64,000 nt of DNA, from positions 1-64,000 of the forward strand of contig CAZEQY010000005.1 of the NCBI GenBank assembly GCA_964514655.1. Reading direction: 5' to 3'. Shown piece after piece: positions 25,822 through 33,765 of this stretch. A program made the position numbers and the translations under genes. The DNA comes from SZAS-7 sp964514655. Lineage in GTDB: Bacteria; Chlamydiota; Chlamydiia; Chlamydiales; FEN-1388. Below the pieces are notes generated by a model. It ran no database searches and was not told where the DNA came from. It saw only the letters and a program-made list of their open reading frames with translations. Position 1 is the first letter of the stretch; each line of letters opens with the position of its first letter.

Positions 25822-26844
25822 ATGAACAACGAATCTATTGGTAGTAATCAATTTCGTGCCATGTCATGGAACGTAGGCTCAGATTCTGATTTTCAGCAGA
25901 TGAATGCAAATGCCCTAGACCACTTACGCTATCAGTCCCCGGAAGGAATTATTCCCGGTGTGCAAAAAGATGTAACTGTCCGTCCATCTAGAGATGAGAT
26001 AATGGCTGAAGAGATGGTTACTCGCAAACACCGCGACGAAAAAATTACTGGATTGCTCGCTACAATTCGACCCGCTATTATTTGTTTACAAGAGGCTCCT
26101 CGAGATCCCAATTCCGGAAAACTCGATGCAGAACGTCTTAAAAACTGGCTAGGAGATAGCTATGAGTTTATTACAGGCGATAACGAAGATACGCTTGTTG
26201 CCTGGGATACAAAGCAGTTTGGCATCAAAAGGCAGATAGAGACGCCAGACGTACAGGGTATAAAAGCTAAGGAATTATTTACTATTGTAGATTTGGTGCA
26301 CACTGGTTCGCAAAAGGTGGTGCGGGTGATTTCTGGACATTTTCAAGGATGCCTCGATACAAGACATGATTCCGAAGACGCCGCTGAAGGAACTCGCCAG
26401 CTGCAGCTTGCTTTGCAGATCGCAGAAAAAGATTCAAAAGGAGTTGATGTTGTCTTTTTTGGTTGTGATGCGAACGTAGAACCAGAACATCCACGTATTG
26501 ATGTATTGAGAAATGCTTCCTACGTTATGGACGGAGAGTATCGTCCCACCAATTTTAATGCAAGGATGGCGGGGATTTATAAAAAGCAAATACTAGATGC
26601 TCAAAATGCAGGCGAGCGTGTTCGAGAAGAGAGCCTACCTCAATTTGCAAAAAAGATAGATCATGTCGCCATACGTAACATGTCAGGAAGTACAAGTAGT
26701 AGCTTTACGTTTCCAAAGGCTTTAGAAGGTGAATATCTAGCCCCAGTTGGCAACCCCAAACTTAGCCCAAGTGATCACACTCCTTTAGTGCGCGATATCA
26801 CCATAACCAACGTGGGATTTTTTCAGCGTCTTTTTAAAAGATAG
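25822..26844 (+). CDS. Endonuclease/exonuclease/phosphatase (DNase I-like) family protein
   Basis: The 340-aa protein carries the signature motifs of the EEP superfamily in order: SWNVG near residue 15, LQE with metal-binding Glu91, GCDAN with Asp216 and Asn218, IDHV, and SDHTPL with Asp318-His319 as the general acid/base pair. All usual catalytic positions are present, so it should be an active Mg-dependent phosphodiesterase or phosphatase. Family members cut DNA, phosphoinositides, sphingomyelin or RNA caps; the substrate cannot be told from the motifs. There is no signal peptide. A large insert (about residues 25-75) separates the first two motifs. Its location next to type III secretion genes suggests it could act inside host cells (inference). 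An inverted repeat lies over its leader. Confidence 0.8.
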   Translation: MNNESIGSNQFRAMSWNVGSDSDFQQMNANALDHLRYQSPEGIIPGVQKDVTVRPSRDEIMAEEMVTRKHRDEKITGLLATIRPAIICLQEAPRDPNSGKLDAERLKNWLGDSYEFITGDNEDTLVAWDTKQFGIKRQIETPDVQGIKAKELFTIVDLVHTGSQKVVRVISGHFQGCLDTRHDSEDAAEGTRQLQLALQIAEKDSKGVDVVFFGCDANVEPEHPRIDVLRNASYVMDGEYRPTNFNARMAGIYKKQILDAQNAGERVREESLPQFAKKIDHVAIRNMSGSTSSSFTFPKALEGEYLAPVGNPKLSPSDHTPLVRDITITNVGFFQRLFKR

Positions 26845-26864
26845 AAGTGGGGCCAATTGGCCTT

Positions 26865-28304
26865 TCAGTACGCTACTACCTTTAAAACATTTAGCATGGT
26901 TGCATGAAGTGGTCCACATTGTAAGCGTTGGAGTTCGTTTAGGAGTAAAAGAGAGATTCCCCTTGCAAGGACATCTCCTAATGCATCATGAAATTGGCCT
27001 CCTGGCTGTACTTGTGGCAGCCGCTCTAGGCAGACAAAGACACGCATGAAGTCAAGTTGCTGCTGGATGGATTTTTTTGAAATGCCCGCATGTTCAAGAT
27101 AGTTTGCCTCAAACTTTTGTCTGAGTTGCATGATTTGAGCATCTGACAGGTTATTTCTATAGCCCTCTACTGCAATCCACATGCTAAAATAGGCTACGTC
27201 ATAGGCCGGAAAGCCAACAGACACTGAATCAAGGTCAATAAGTGTTGGATGGCCATGTGAGTCTAGAAATACATTGCCTGGTTGAAAATCGCCGTGAATG
27301 ATGCATCCATCCATTTTGCTTAAAGGGGCTTTTTGAACGCGATCAAAATATTCTTTGTTAAAAGTGGCTAGGCCTAGTGCTACTTCTTTGCCTTTCTTAA
27401 ATTCTGCAAGCATATCGTTTATTTGCTTTGTTCGATCGGGACAATCTGCAGCTTTTACACGGGAGTTCTTATGCAGCCCGGCAAGTCCTTTTGCTGCATG
27501 TTCTAGTGCATCTCCTAGTTGCAAAAATCCATTAGGGGTTTTGGCAGCTTCAAAATAGTTGCTTAAGGGTTGTCCAGCTGCCGCAGACTGAAGAAGCCAG
27601 TAGGTTGTACCACACTTTGCAGCGCCTAAAATAGTGGGAACAGAAAATGCTTTTCCTTGATGTAGGGCTAGTTCTTCTCGATTATTATGTTCTTCTTTTA
27701 GTAGCTCTGCAGAGTCGTACTGTTTTAGAACTGCAACGAGCTTTCCTTGGGTGTCTTTAACCAAATAAACTGGCCTTCCTCCAAGTCCTGTCGTAAGACC
27801 CATTTGCACAGGCTCTAAAGTAACATCATGCTTCAGCTGATGAGCGACAGCTGATTGAATTTTAGTGAGAATATCTTGGCCAATTGCAGGAGGTTCTAAC
27901 TCATGTATCTTCAGACTTTTATTTGAAACCCTACCCAAGCTAGGTTTAGTTTTTAGTGAATTTTGTATTAGGGTATAGGATTGAGGATTTTGGAGAGCTT
28001 CTTTTAGGGCATCAATTGCTTTCTTATTGGTGTCTGATAGTGCGAGGTAGGATTTTGATTGAATAAATTTGATGACTTTTGACTGCACAGAGGGAACTTG
28101 CTCTTCAGTAAGAAAAAGATTTTTGTCTTGAAATACCTTAGCTATTTCTACAAGTCTATAGGAAGATCGTGATATGAAATTTGCATATAACCAGGTAATC
28201 AACCCTTTTTTTGAAGCCTGAATAGTAAATTTTCCTGTTTTTTTGTCGTACGTTGTGTGCAGGTAAAAGTCATCTGATTTATGCTTGTCCCGAATTTTAC
28301 TCAT
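26865..28304 (-). CDS. APH/choline-kinase-like phosphotransferase with extra N-terminal domain
   Basis: The C-terminal two thirds is an aminoglycoside phosphotransferase/choline-kinase-type domain. The Brenner-like catalytic motif HGDFQPGN is at residues 337-344 and the metal-binding IDLDS at 356-360, followed by FPAYDVAYF. The N-lobe has VYLVKDTQGKLVAVLKQYDSA with the likely ATP lysine. Such enzymes phosphorylate small molecules (choline, ethanolamine, sugars, drugs) or occasionally proteins. About 130 extra residues precede the kinase, starting MSKIRDKHKSDDFYL, basic and helical, with no signal peptide. The gene converges with the EEP gene, 20 bases between stops. A host-directed kinase is plausible from context; a metabolic kinase is the alternative. 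Confidence 0.75.
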   Translation of the reverse strand: MSKIRDKHKSDDFYLHTTYDKKTGKFTIQASKKGLITWLYANFISRSSYRLVEIAKVFQDKNLFLTEEQVPSVQSKVIKFIQSKSYLALSDTNKKAIDALKEALQNPQSYTLIQNSLKTKPSLGRVSNKSLKIHELEPPAIGQDILTKIQSAVAHQLKHDVTLEPVQMGLTTGLGGRPVYLVKDTQGKLVAVLKQYDSAELLKEEHNNREELALHQGKAFSVPTILGAAKCGTTYWLLQSAAAGQPLSNYFEAAKTPNGFLQLGDALEHAAKGLAGLHKNSRVKAADCPDRTKQINDMLAEFKKGKEVALGLATFNKEYFDRVQKAPLSKMDGCIIHGDFQPGNVFLDSHGHPTLIDLDSVSVGFPAYDVAYFSMWIAVEGYRNNLSDAQIMQLRQKFEANYLEHAGISKKSIQQQLDFMRVFVCLERLPQVQPGGQFHDALGDVLARGISLLLLNELQRLQCGPLHATMLNVLKVVAY

Positions 28305-28460
28305 AGTCGTCTTTTCCTCTTAAAAGCCATTATAACATACAAATTATTTCGGTGGCAATTTATGGTCTATTATGTTGAGAAGTAAACGCACTAGTCAAAA
28401 GAAATAAAGCCTACGTTTGGGGTCCCAAACACTATCAGTCTCTGACCCTGTTTTTATTGA

Positions 28461-28748
28461 TTATGGATTCGGCCTAGAGGGGCCTTTAACTGCTCCATAA
28501 GTAAAAAATATTGTATCGACTGCAAAGCTTGCAATCAGAGCCGCTATATAAGAAACAACCCAGCCTGGGTCTTGGTTATAGCATCTATTCACACATGGAT
28601 CGTTCAACAAACATAGACCAACAGCGCTAAAACCTTTTACTAGGTTAGTGATAGGCATAACTGTATACATACATTGCAATCCTTCGTGAACTCTTTGTTT
28701 AACAGTAATTGGAGCAGGATATGCTGCAATAGGAGGAACTTGATTCAT
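28461..28748 (-). CDS. Small predicted membrane protein
   Basis: Not recognised. The 95-aa protein has one or two hydrophobic stretches: PITNLVKGFSAVGLCLL (about residues 32-48) and WVVSYIAALIASFAVDTIFF (63-82). Between them lies a short Cys-containing loop (NDPCVNRCYNQDPG) that could hold a disulfide. It has a Pro-rich start and a basic end, suggesting a small bitopic or hairpin membrane protein. The ribosome binding site is weak, which lowers confidence. It is flanked by GGGGTC-type motifs and an inverted repeat, so it sits in a small variable patch. Confidence 0.45.
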   Translation of the reverse strand: MNQVPPIAAYPAPITVKQRVHEGLQCMYTVMPITNLVKGFSAVGLCLLNDPCVNRCYNQDPGWVVSYIAALIASFAVDTIFFTYGAVKGPSRPNP

Positions 28749-28845
28749 AATTTACCATTTAAATATTTTATTTTATTTGGGGCCAGACCCGTTAATCCGT
28801 CAATCTTGATCTAATCCGATCAAATCGCACATCGCAGCTTCGGCC

Positions 28846-28997
28846 CCAATGGCGTCAACTTAAGAAATTTTCTCTTAATCTCGATCTTGATCTTAATCTT
28901 TTTTTTCTTCTCACACAGACTGCTTGAAGAATGAGGACAAGATCAAGATTAAGATCAAGATCGAGATCAAGAAATGATCTTAAGTTGACACCATTGG
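28846..28997. repeat. Long imperfect inverted repeat
   Basis: The left arm (28846-28900, starting CCAATGGCGTCAACTTAAGA) and the right arm (28945-28997, the reverse complement starting CCAATGGTGTCAACTTAAGA) match with a few substitutions and small gaps. The inner parts are runs of GATCTTGATCTTAATCTT type. The 44-base centre is unrelated. Arms of over 50 bases exceed normal terminators. A miniature mobile element remnant or a large cruciform is more likely. No ORF lies inside. It fills the gap between the small membrane protein gene and the VapC gene. Confidence 0.7.
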
Positions 28998-29011
28998 CCT
29001 CGGCCCCAACC

Positions 29012-29395
29012 CTATACTACCGCAACAAGACCGCCATAATCTTCTAGCAGTTTATTTCCCGTCACAAAAATTAATGGCTCACACATTGCCTGTGCAATCA
29101 TAATGCGATCAAATGGGTCTTTATGAATAGGTTGTAGCGAAGAGATGCCTGCAGCATGTTGCGAAGTTATTGGAAGCTCTAAAAAGCCGCTTGCTTCAAT
29201 GATCTCGGAAAGCAAGTCTAGGTTATTGTCTGCATCTATTTTCCCTAAGCTTTTTTTGATGGCAATCTCCCAAATTGAGGCGCTACTTACGTAAATGGCA
29301 TCAGCAGTAGTAATTATTGAACGTGCCTTTTTTGTGAGCTTAGCATCATCGAGAACAGCCCATAGGAAGATATGCGTGTCGAGCAGTATGCGCAT
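29012..29395 (-). CDS. vapC: VapC-type PIN-domain toxin (pair 1)
   Basis: The 127-aa protein is a typical short PIN domain: MRILLDTHIFLW with acidic Asp6, SSASIWEIAIK with Glu in the second acidic position, KDPFDRIMIAQA with the third and fourth acidic positions, and a final FVTGNKLL strand. VapC toxins are Mg-dependent ribonucleases, usually cutting tRNA or rRNA, and are neutralised by a cognate antitoxin. All acidic residues are present, so it should be active. Its ATG overlaps the antitoxin stop in TAATG, the usual coupling, but the antitoxin's own start appears out of frame (see the next entry). Confidence 0.85.
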   Translation of the reverse strand: MRILLDTHIFLWAVLDDAKLTKKARSIITTADAIYVSSASIWEIAIKKSLGKIDADNNLDLLSEIIEASGFLELPITSQHAAGISSLQPIHKDPFDRIMIAQAMCEPLIFVTGNKLLEDYGGLVAVV

Positions 29396-29647
29396 TACGT
29401 ACCTTCAAATAAATCGATAATGTCATCTGGAAGGGGGCTATCAAAGTCCTCAGAAATCTTTATCTTGCCCTTTAAAAGCCCAAAGCGCACCTTTGGCTTC
29501 TTAGTTTCAATAGATACAAGCTTCGCAACGGGCGTACCTGCCTTTGCAATCAAAATCTCCTTGCCTTTACTTGCCGCATCAACAAGCTGAGAAAAGTGTG
29601 TTTTTGCCTCATGAATATTTACTGTATGGCCTGGGTGATATATGCAT
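29395..29647 (-). pseudogene. Phd/YefM-type antitoxin with out-of-frame start
   Basis: On the minus strand the reading frame ending in TAATG at the VapC start encodes about 76 residues typical of Phd/YefM antitoxins (TVNIHEAKTHFSQLVDAA, then EILIAKAGTPVAKLV). No ATG, GTG or TTG opens this frame. The nearby ATG (29645-29647) with GGAGG before it is in another frame and meets a stop after 12 codons. Adding one AT unit to the ATATAT-like run (…GCATATATCACC…) would join ATG to the antitoxin frame as MHIYHPGHTVNIH. So the gene is frameshifted by dinucleotide loss, uses a non-standard start, or the base call is wrong. If it is truly broken, the toxin would lack its partner. Confidence 0.65.
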
Positions 29648-29709
29648 AACCTCCATATCTGACTAAGCTTAGTCTAGTCTATACGCTATTTATTTTGCAA
29701 GTAAAAAAA

Positions 29710-30843
29710 TTATATCTGCGTCAGCAGGGATAGGAGGTTTTGGGTGTATTGGAGGAAGGTTGGGCGTTTTTGGGCGAAAAGGATGGCGTTTTGGCTCATG
29801 GTTTCAAAGAGGGCGGGGCTATTGAGGAGTTTGATGACTGTGGCTGCGATGCTTTGAGGGGTGAGGAGTTTGGGGGCGGTGAGGGTGTCTAGGGTTGGAT
29901 TGTAGACAAGGTCTGGTAGGTTTTGCGTGTTGCCGCCAAAGAGGGGGTAGGAGGCTATATCTAGCTCGGGCTCTAGCAAAAAGCCTGTTTTTTCGTTTTG
30001 TACAACTTCCGGCAGTCCGTCTACTTTTGCGGCAATTACCGGGCAGCCTCTAAGAGCTGCTTCTTGGGCTACAAGGCCAAGGGGTTCTCGTATCGACGGC
30101 ACTATCAGCACATCAATTGAATCATAAAATGCCGATACATCTTTTATTGCGCCATAAAAGGTGACGGGGATGTTAAGGCGCTTTGCTTCTTTCATCAGGG
30201 CTTCTTTTTCAGGGCCATCGCCAGCAATTTTTAGTGAAACAGGCTCATTCGTAAGCGCATGCAGGGCATGCAGAATAAGCGAAACCCCTTTTAGGGGGAT
30301 CAAACGGCCTATGTAGCCGAGCGTAAGTGCTGTTTTTGCTTTTTTAGGTGCGGCGCTTACGCTTATGGTAGGCTTTAAGGGGTTTTCGATGATGTGGATA
30401 GGTTGCTTGATGTCCCACTTCAGCTCAAGAATGCGCTTTGCGGCATATGAATTTGCAATGATTTGATCTACAGAGGTAAAAAAAGAACGTCTAGTTTTTG
30501 TACGATCAGCAATCCACGAAGCTCCATGTTCGTAGTAGATAATGCGGCCCGGCCACGCATATTCTTCCATCCGGTTCCAGAGTATTGTTGCATCAGGGGC
30601 CACCTTTTTTAGGTAGCGATCTCTTATATATGAGCGTAAAAACCGTGGAGCCTTTAGCGGGCCTATATACTTTTCTACCGTGAGGCTGTCAGCATGTGTC
30701 AGATGTTTTGTAAAAAAAGGATGAGGTTTATTAGAAGTTACAAGCACATGCTGCTTTTGTGTCGATAACTTTTTTGCCGTGACAAGAAAGTGAACAAAAA
30801 GCTCTTCAACACCGCCTACGGTGTCGAGGTTAAGTACGTGCAT
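29710..30843 (-). CDS. Glycosyltransferase, GT-B fold (GT4-like)
   Basis: The 377-aa protein has the pattern of GT4 glycosyltransferases. The N-terminal acceptor domain starts MHVLNLDTVGGVEELFVHFL. The donor domain opens with TLGYIGRLIPLKGVSLIL and carries KIAGDGPEKEAL and the EPLGLVAQEAALRGCPVIA motif, whose first Glu binds the nucleotide-sugar ribose. It should transfer a sugar from a nucleotide donor in the cytosol, perhaps onto lipooligosaccharide or a surface glycan; the acceptor is unknown. The ATG at 30843 overlaps the TerC stop (TGATG) and is preceded by GGAG, so it is preferred over a TTG five codons earlier. It is the last gene of the kdsB-led run. Confidence 0.85.
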   Translation of the reverse strand: MHVLNLDTVGGVEELFVHFLVTAKKLSTQKQHVLVTSNKPHPFFTKHLTHADSLTVEKYIGPLKAPRFLRSYIRDRYLKKVAPDATILWNRMEEYAWPGRIIYYEHGASWIADRTKTRRSFFTSVDQIIANSYAAKRILELKWDIKQPIHIIENPLKPTISVSAAPKKAKTALTLGYIGRLIPLKGVSLILHALHALTNEPVSLKIAGDGPEKEALMKEAKRLNIPVTFYGAIKDVSAFYDSIDVLIVPSIREPLGLVAQEAALRGCPVIAAKVDGLPEVVQNEKTGFLLEPELDIASYPLFGGNTQNLPDLVYNPTLDTLTAPKLLTPQSIAATVIKLLNSPALFETMSQNAILFAQKRPTFLQYTQNLLSLLTQI

Positions 30844-31733
30844 CACTTTTTTCTCCAAAGTAGCGAGGTGATCAAAATTATGGAGATGACAGCTAAAGAG
30901 GTGATGGTGTCGATCGTGTAAAATGGCGCAAGCAACATCTTGCAGCCAGCAAAGATTACGATGAGGCTTACACCATAGTGTAGATATTCAAAGGTCTGGA
31001 GGCTATCTTTAAGCACAAAGAAGATCGATCTCAAGCCAACAATAGCAAAGGCGTTTGCGCTATAGACAATAAAGGGTTCTAAGGTGACAGAAAAAATGGC
31101 CGGTATAGAGTCTAGAGCAAATAGTAAGTCAGTAGACTCTACTGTGCAAAGCACCAAAAAGGCCGGTGTTGCAAACAGCCTGCCTGATGATCGTACAAAA
31201 AAAGTGTCGACATTCCAGGTGTCTTTAAAGGGCAGTATTTTTTTTACGAGGCCTACTAAAAAGGGCTCTTTTGGCGAAAGTGTATCATCCTGCTTTTTAA
31301 ACATCATAACGCCCATGATGACTAAGAAGGCGCCAAATACAAGCAGCACTTCGTGGATCAAGCCCACAAGGGCAATGCCGGCGATGATAAAGATAAGGCG
31401 CATGACAAGAGCGCCAATGATGCCATACATCAGAATCTTATTTTGCCATCTATGCGGCACCTGAAAGTGCTTAAAGAGCAATAAAAAGACAAAAAGGTTG
31501 TCGATGCTAAGGGACTTTTCAATGACATAGCCTGTAGTAAACTGTAGGGCAATTTCTTTGCCGCTTACAGTGTAAAGAAGTAGAGCAAATGCCGCTGCAA
31601 CGCCAACCCAGGCGCAAGCTAGTAAGAGAGAGTGTTTTGGCTTTCTTTTGGGAAGAAAGTAGAGATCTAGAGTTAAAAGCGCAAAAAGAAAGATGTTAAA
31701 AAACACCCACCAGCTTGTCCCAAACTGTGTCAT
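30843..31733 (-). CDS. TerC/Alx-family integral membrane protein
   Basis: The 296-aa polytopic protein has 8-9 membrane helices. It carries TerC hallmarks: LTLDLYFL near residue 20, SLSIDNLFVFLLLFKHFQVP in the middle and VESTDLLFALDSIPAIFSV, with conserved acidic residues inside membrane segments (Asp in SIDN, Glu/Asp in ESTD). Members include Alx and TerC, linked to Mn2+ export and to metal loading of secreted enzymes. The exported Mn-type superoxide dismutase elsewhere in the window is a possible beneficiary (inference only). Its ATG overlaps the yqgF end by 4 bases, so it is translated as part of the kdsB-pyrG-yqgF run. In Chlamydia I recall zwf in this position. Confidence 0.85.
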   Translation of the reverse strand: MTQFGTSWWVFFNIFLFALLTLDLYFLPKRKPKHSLLLACAWVGVAAAFALLLYTVSGKEIALQFTTGYVIEKSLSIDNLFVFLLLFKHFQVPHRWQNKILMYGIIGALVMRLIFIIAGIALVGLIHEVLLVFGAFLVIMGVMMFKKQDDTLSPKEPFLVGLVKKILPFKDTWNVDTFFVRSSGRLFATPAFLVLCTVESTDLLFALDSIPAIFSVTLEPFIVYSANAFAIVGLRSIFFVLKDSLQTFEYLHYGVSLIVIFAGCKMLLAPFYTIDTITSLAVISIILITSLLWRKK

Positions 31734-32158
31734 CTACTTCCTCGCTGCGAAAGGTAGGTTTGTAGCAAAAGTACTGCTGTAACACGGTCTACAACTTGGG
31801 CACGCTTTTTTCGGTTAAAACCTGTTTCTATAAGGGCGCGATCTGCCTGTACAGTGCTTAGGCGCTCATCAAAGAGGTGTACAGTGAGCCCGGATGCTTC
31901 TTGCAATAGCTTTGCAAATTCACGCACCTGGCCGCTTCGTTCAGATTCAGTGCCATTCATCATGAGCGGAAGGCCTATGACAATTTCGACAACATTAAGC
32001 TTTTGGATGTGGCTTGCAAGGGCATCAACTGTTGCTTTAAGCGTGTTGCTTGCTAAAAAGGTGTCTAAGGCTGACGCAATGATCTGCAAAGGATCAGATA
32101 TTGCAAGGCCTATTCTTTTTAGGCCAAAGTCTATAGCTAAGATGCGTCCCTTTGTCAT
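31730..32158 (-). CDS. yqgF: YqgF/RuvX family Holliday-junction resolvase-like nuclease
   Basis: The 142-aa protein is of normal family length. It has the RNase H-like fold motifs: ILAIDFGLKRIGLAISDP with catalytic Asp10, VIGLPLMMNG, LFDERLST with the central Glu, and DRVTAVLLLQTYL with the last Asp. The family acts in 16S rRNA 5'-end maturation and was first proposed as a Holliday-junction resolvase. The start overlaps the pyrG stop by 4 bases and its own stop overlaps TerC. The order kdsB-pyrG-yqgF matches Chlamydia, which supports the phylum assignment. Confidence 0.92.
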   Translation of the reverse strand: MTKGRILAIDFGLKRIGLAISDPLQIIASALDTFLASNTLKATVDALASHIQKLNVVEIVIGLPLMMNGTESERSGQVREFAKLLQEASGLTVHLFDERLSTVQADRALIETGFNRKKRAQVVDRVTAVLLLQTYLSQRGSR

Positions 32159-33765
32159 GGTGATTTCCGGTTGATCATAGCCTTTACAAAGTCTCTAAAG
32201 AGCGGATGTGGCTCTAGTGGCTTTGATCCAAATTCAGGGTGAAATTGCGCACCTACCATCCAGGGATGGTCTTTTACTTCGACGATCTCTGATAGATTGC
32301 CCTCTTCATAAAGGCCACTTATCGTAAGGCCGGCTCGTTCAAGGTTCTCTTTGTATTTGTTGTTTAGCTCGTAGCGATGGCGGTGGCGCTCAGAAATTTT
32401 TTCTTTGCCATACGCTGAAAAGGCATTTGTGCCTTTCTTTAACAGGCACGGATAGGCGCCAAGGCGCATAGTGCCGCCGCGGTCTGTGACAAGGCGCTGT
32501 TCTTCTAGCAGCGATATAATAGGATGCGGTGTTGCCTGGTCCATCTCTGTGGAGTTTGCCCTGTCTAAGCCAAGAGAGTGACGTGCAAACTCTACAACCA
32601 TCACCTGCATGCCAAGGCATATGCCAAAGTAGGGTATTTTATTTTCGCGACAGTATTTAGCGCAGGCTATTTTACCATACCAGCCTCTATCTCCAAATCC
32701 TCCAGGCACTAAGTAGCCATCACAGCCTTGAGCCCAATCCGGAAAGGTGCCAGACTCATCAAAACGGTCTGACTCTATCTTGCGTATGTCTATTTTATAG
32801 CCATTAGAAAAGGCGCCGTGGTTAAGTGCCTCAAACACGGACTTGTAGGCATCTTGATGCTGCACGTATTTACCCACAATGCCAACAGTGATATAGCCCT
32901 TTGGATGGCGTATAGTCTCCACAAGATCGCGCCAGCTATCGAGATTCATGCTGCTAGATGGAAGGTTAAGAAGCTGACATACCTTTTCTTCTATGCCTTG
33001 TGCATGCAGGATAAGTGGCACTTCGTAGATGCTATTTTCTACGTCAGTGCACTCAAAGACTGCATCTTGCTGCACGTTACAGAAGAGGCTTATCTTTTCT
33101 TTCACATCTTGCGATAGAGTCTGTTCTGAGCGGCATAAAATAACGTCTGGGCTAATGCCAATCTGACGAAGCACCTGTACAGAGTGCTGTGTAGGCTTTG
33201 TCTTTACTTCTCCTGCAGCTTTGATATAGGGAACATAGGTTACATGGATGTTTAAGCAGGCATTTGGTTTTTCATAACGCATTTGCCTGATAGCTTCCAA
33301 AAAGGGTAGAGACTCTATATCGCCAACTGTACCGCCGATTTCGACGATGATGATGTCGCTGCTATCGCGACAGTCTACTATTCTGCGCTTAATTTCGTCA
33401 GTAACGTGTGGGATTACTTGTACGGTCTTACCAAGGTAGTCGCCTCTTCGTTCGCGGCGGAGCACTTCGTTGTATATCTGTCCGGAGCTTACGCTTGATT
33501 TTTTAGAGAGAGGCGAGTGGGTAAAGCGAAAGTAGTGGCCAAGGTCAAGGTCAGTTTCTGCGCCGTCGTCCGTGACATAGACTTCACCATGCTGAAAGGG
33601 GCTCATAGTGCCCGGGTCTACGTTTAAGTAGGGGTCAAGTTTCATCATGGCTACTTTAAAGCCCTTGCGCTCAAGTAGTAGCCCAAGGCTAGATGCGGCA
33701 ATACCTTTGCCTAAGGAGGAGACAACGCCCCCAGTTATGAATATGTATTTTGGCTGCATAACCAT
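32155..33765 (-). CDS. pyrG: CTP synthase
   Basis: CTP synthase makes CTP from UTP, ATP and glutamine. The 536-aa length is standard. The amidoligase domain begins KYIFITGGVVSSLGKGIAAS (P-loop) and includes LDPYLNVDPGTMSPFQHGE. The glutaminase domain from about residue 290 has GGFGDRG, the nucleophile in GICLGMQ and the catalytic His/Glu in FHPE. All key residues are intact. The two N-terminal ATGs (33765 and 33759) are both possible; neither has a strong ribosome site, consistent with coupling to kdsB, whose 3' end overlaps by 31 bases. CTP also feeds KdsB, so the pair supplies CMP-Kdo synthesis for lipopolysaccharide. Confidence 0.97.
   Translation of the reverse strand: MVMQPKYIFITGGVVSSLGKGIAASSLGLLLERKGFKVAMMKLDPYLNVDPGTMSPFQHGEVYVTDDGAETDLDLGHYFRFTHSPLSKKSSVSSGQIYNEVLRRERRGDYLGKTVQVIPHVTDEIKRRIVDCRDSSDIIIVEIGGTVGDIESLPFLEAIRQMRYEKPNACLNIHVTYVPYIKAAGEVKTKPTQHSVQVLRQIGISPDVILCRSEQTLSQDVKEKISLFCNVQQDAVFECTDVENSIYEVPLILHAQGIEEKVCQLLNLPSSSMNLDSWRDLVETIRHPKGYITVGIVGKYVQHQDAYKSVFEALNHGAFSNGYKIDIRKIESDRFDESGTFPDWAQGCDGYLVPGGFGDRGWYGKIACAKYCRENKIPYFGICLGMQVMVVEFARHSLGLDRANSTEMDQATPHPIISLLEEQRLVTDRGGTMRLGAYPCLLKKGTNAFSAYGKEKISERHRHRYELNNKYKENLERAGLTISGLYEEGNLSEIVEVKDHPWMVGAQFHPEFGSKPLEPHPLFRDFVKAMINRKSP

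Noticed and set aside
26850..26865. GGCCAATTGGCC followed by TTT between convergent genes, as a terminator
   Set aside because: The stem would be only 4 bp with a 4-base loop and the T-run is very short, too weak to call.
28846..28997. The long inverted repeat as a CRISPR or simple terminator
   Set aside because: There are no regularly spaced direct repeats with unique spacers, and the arms are far longer than a terminator stem with no T-run at the end.
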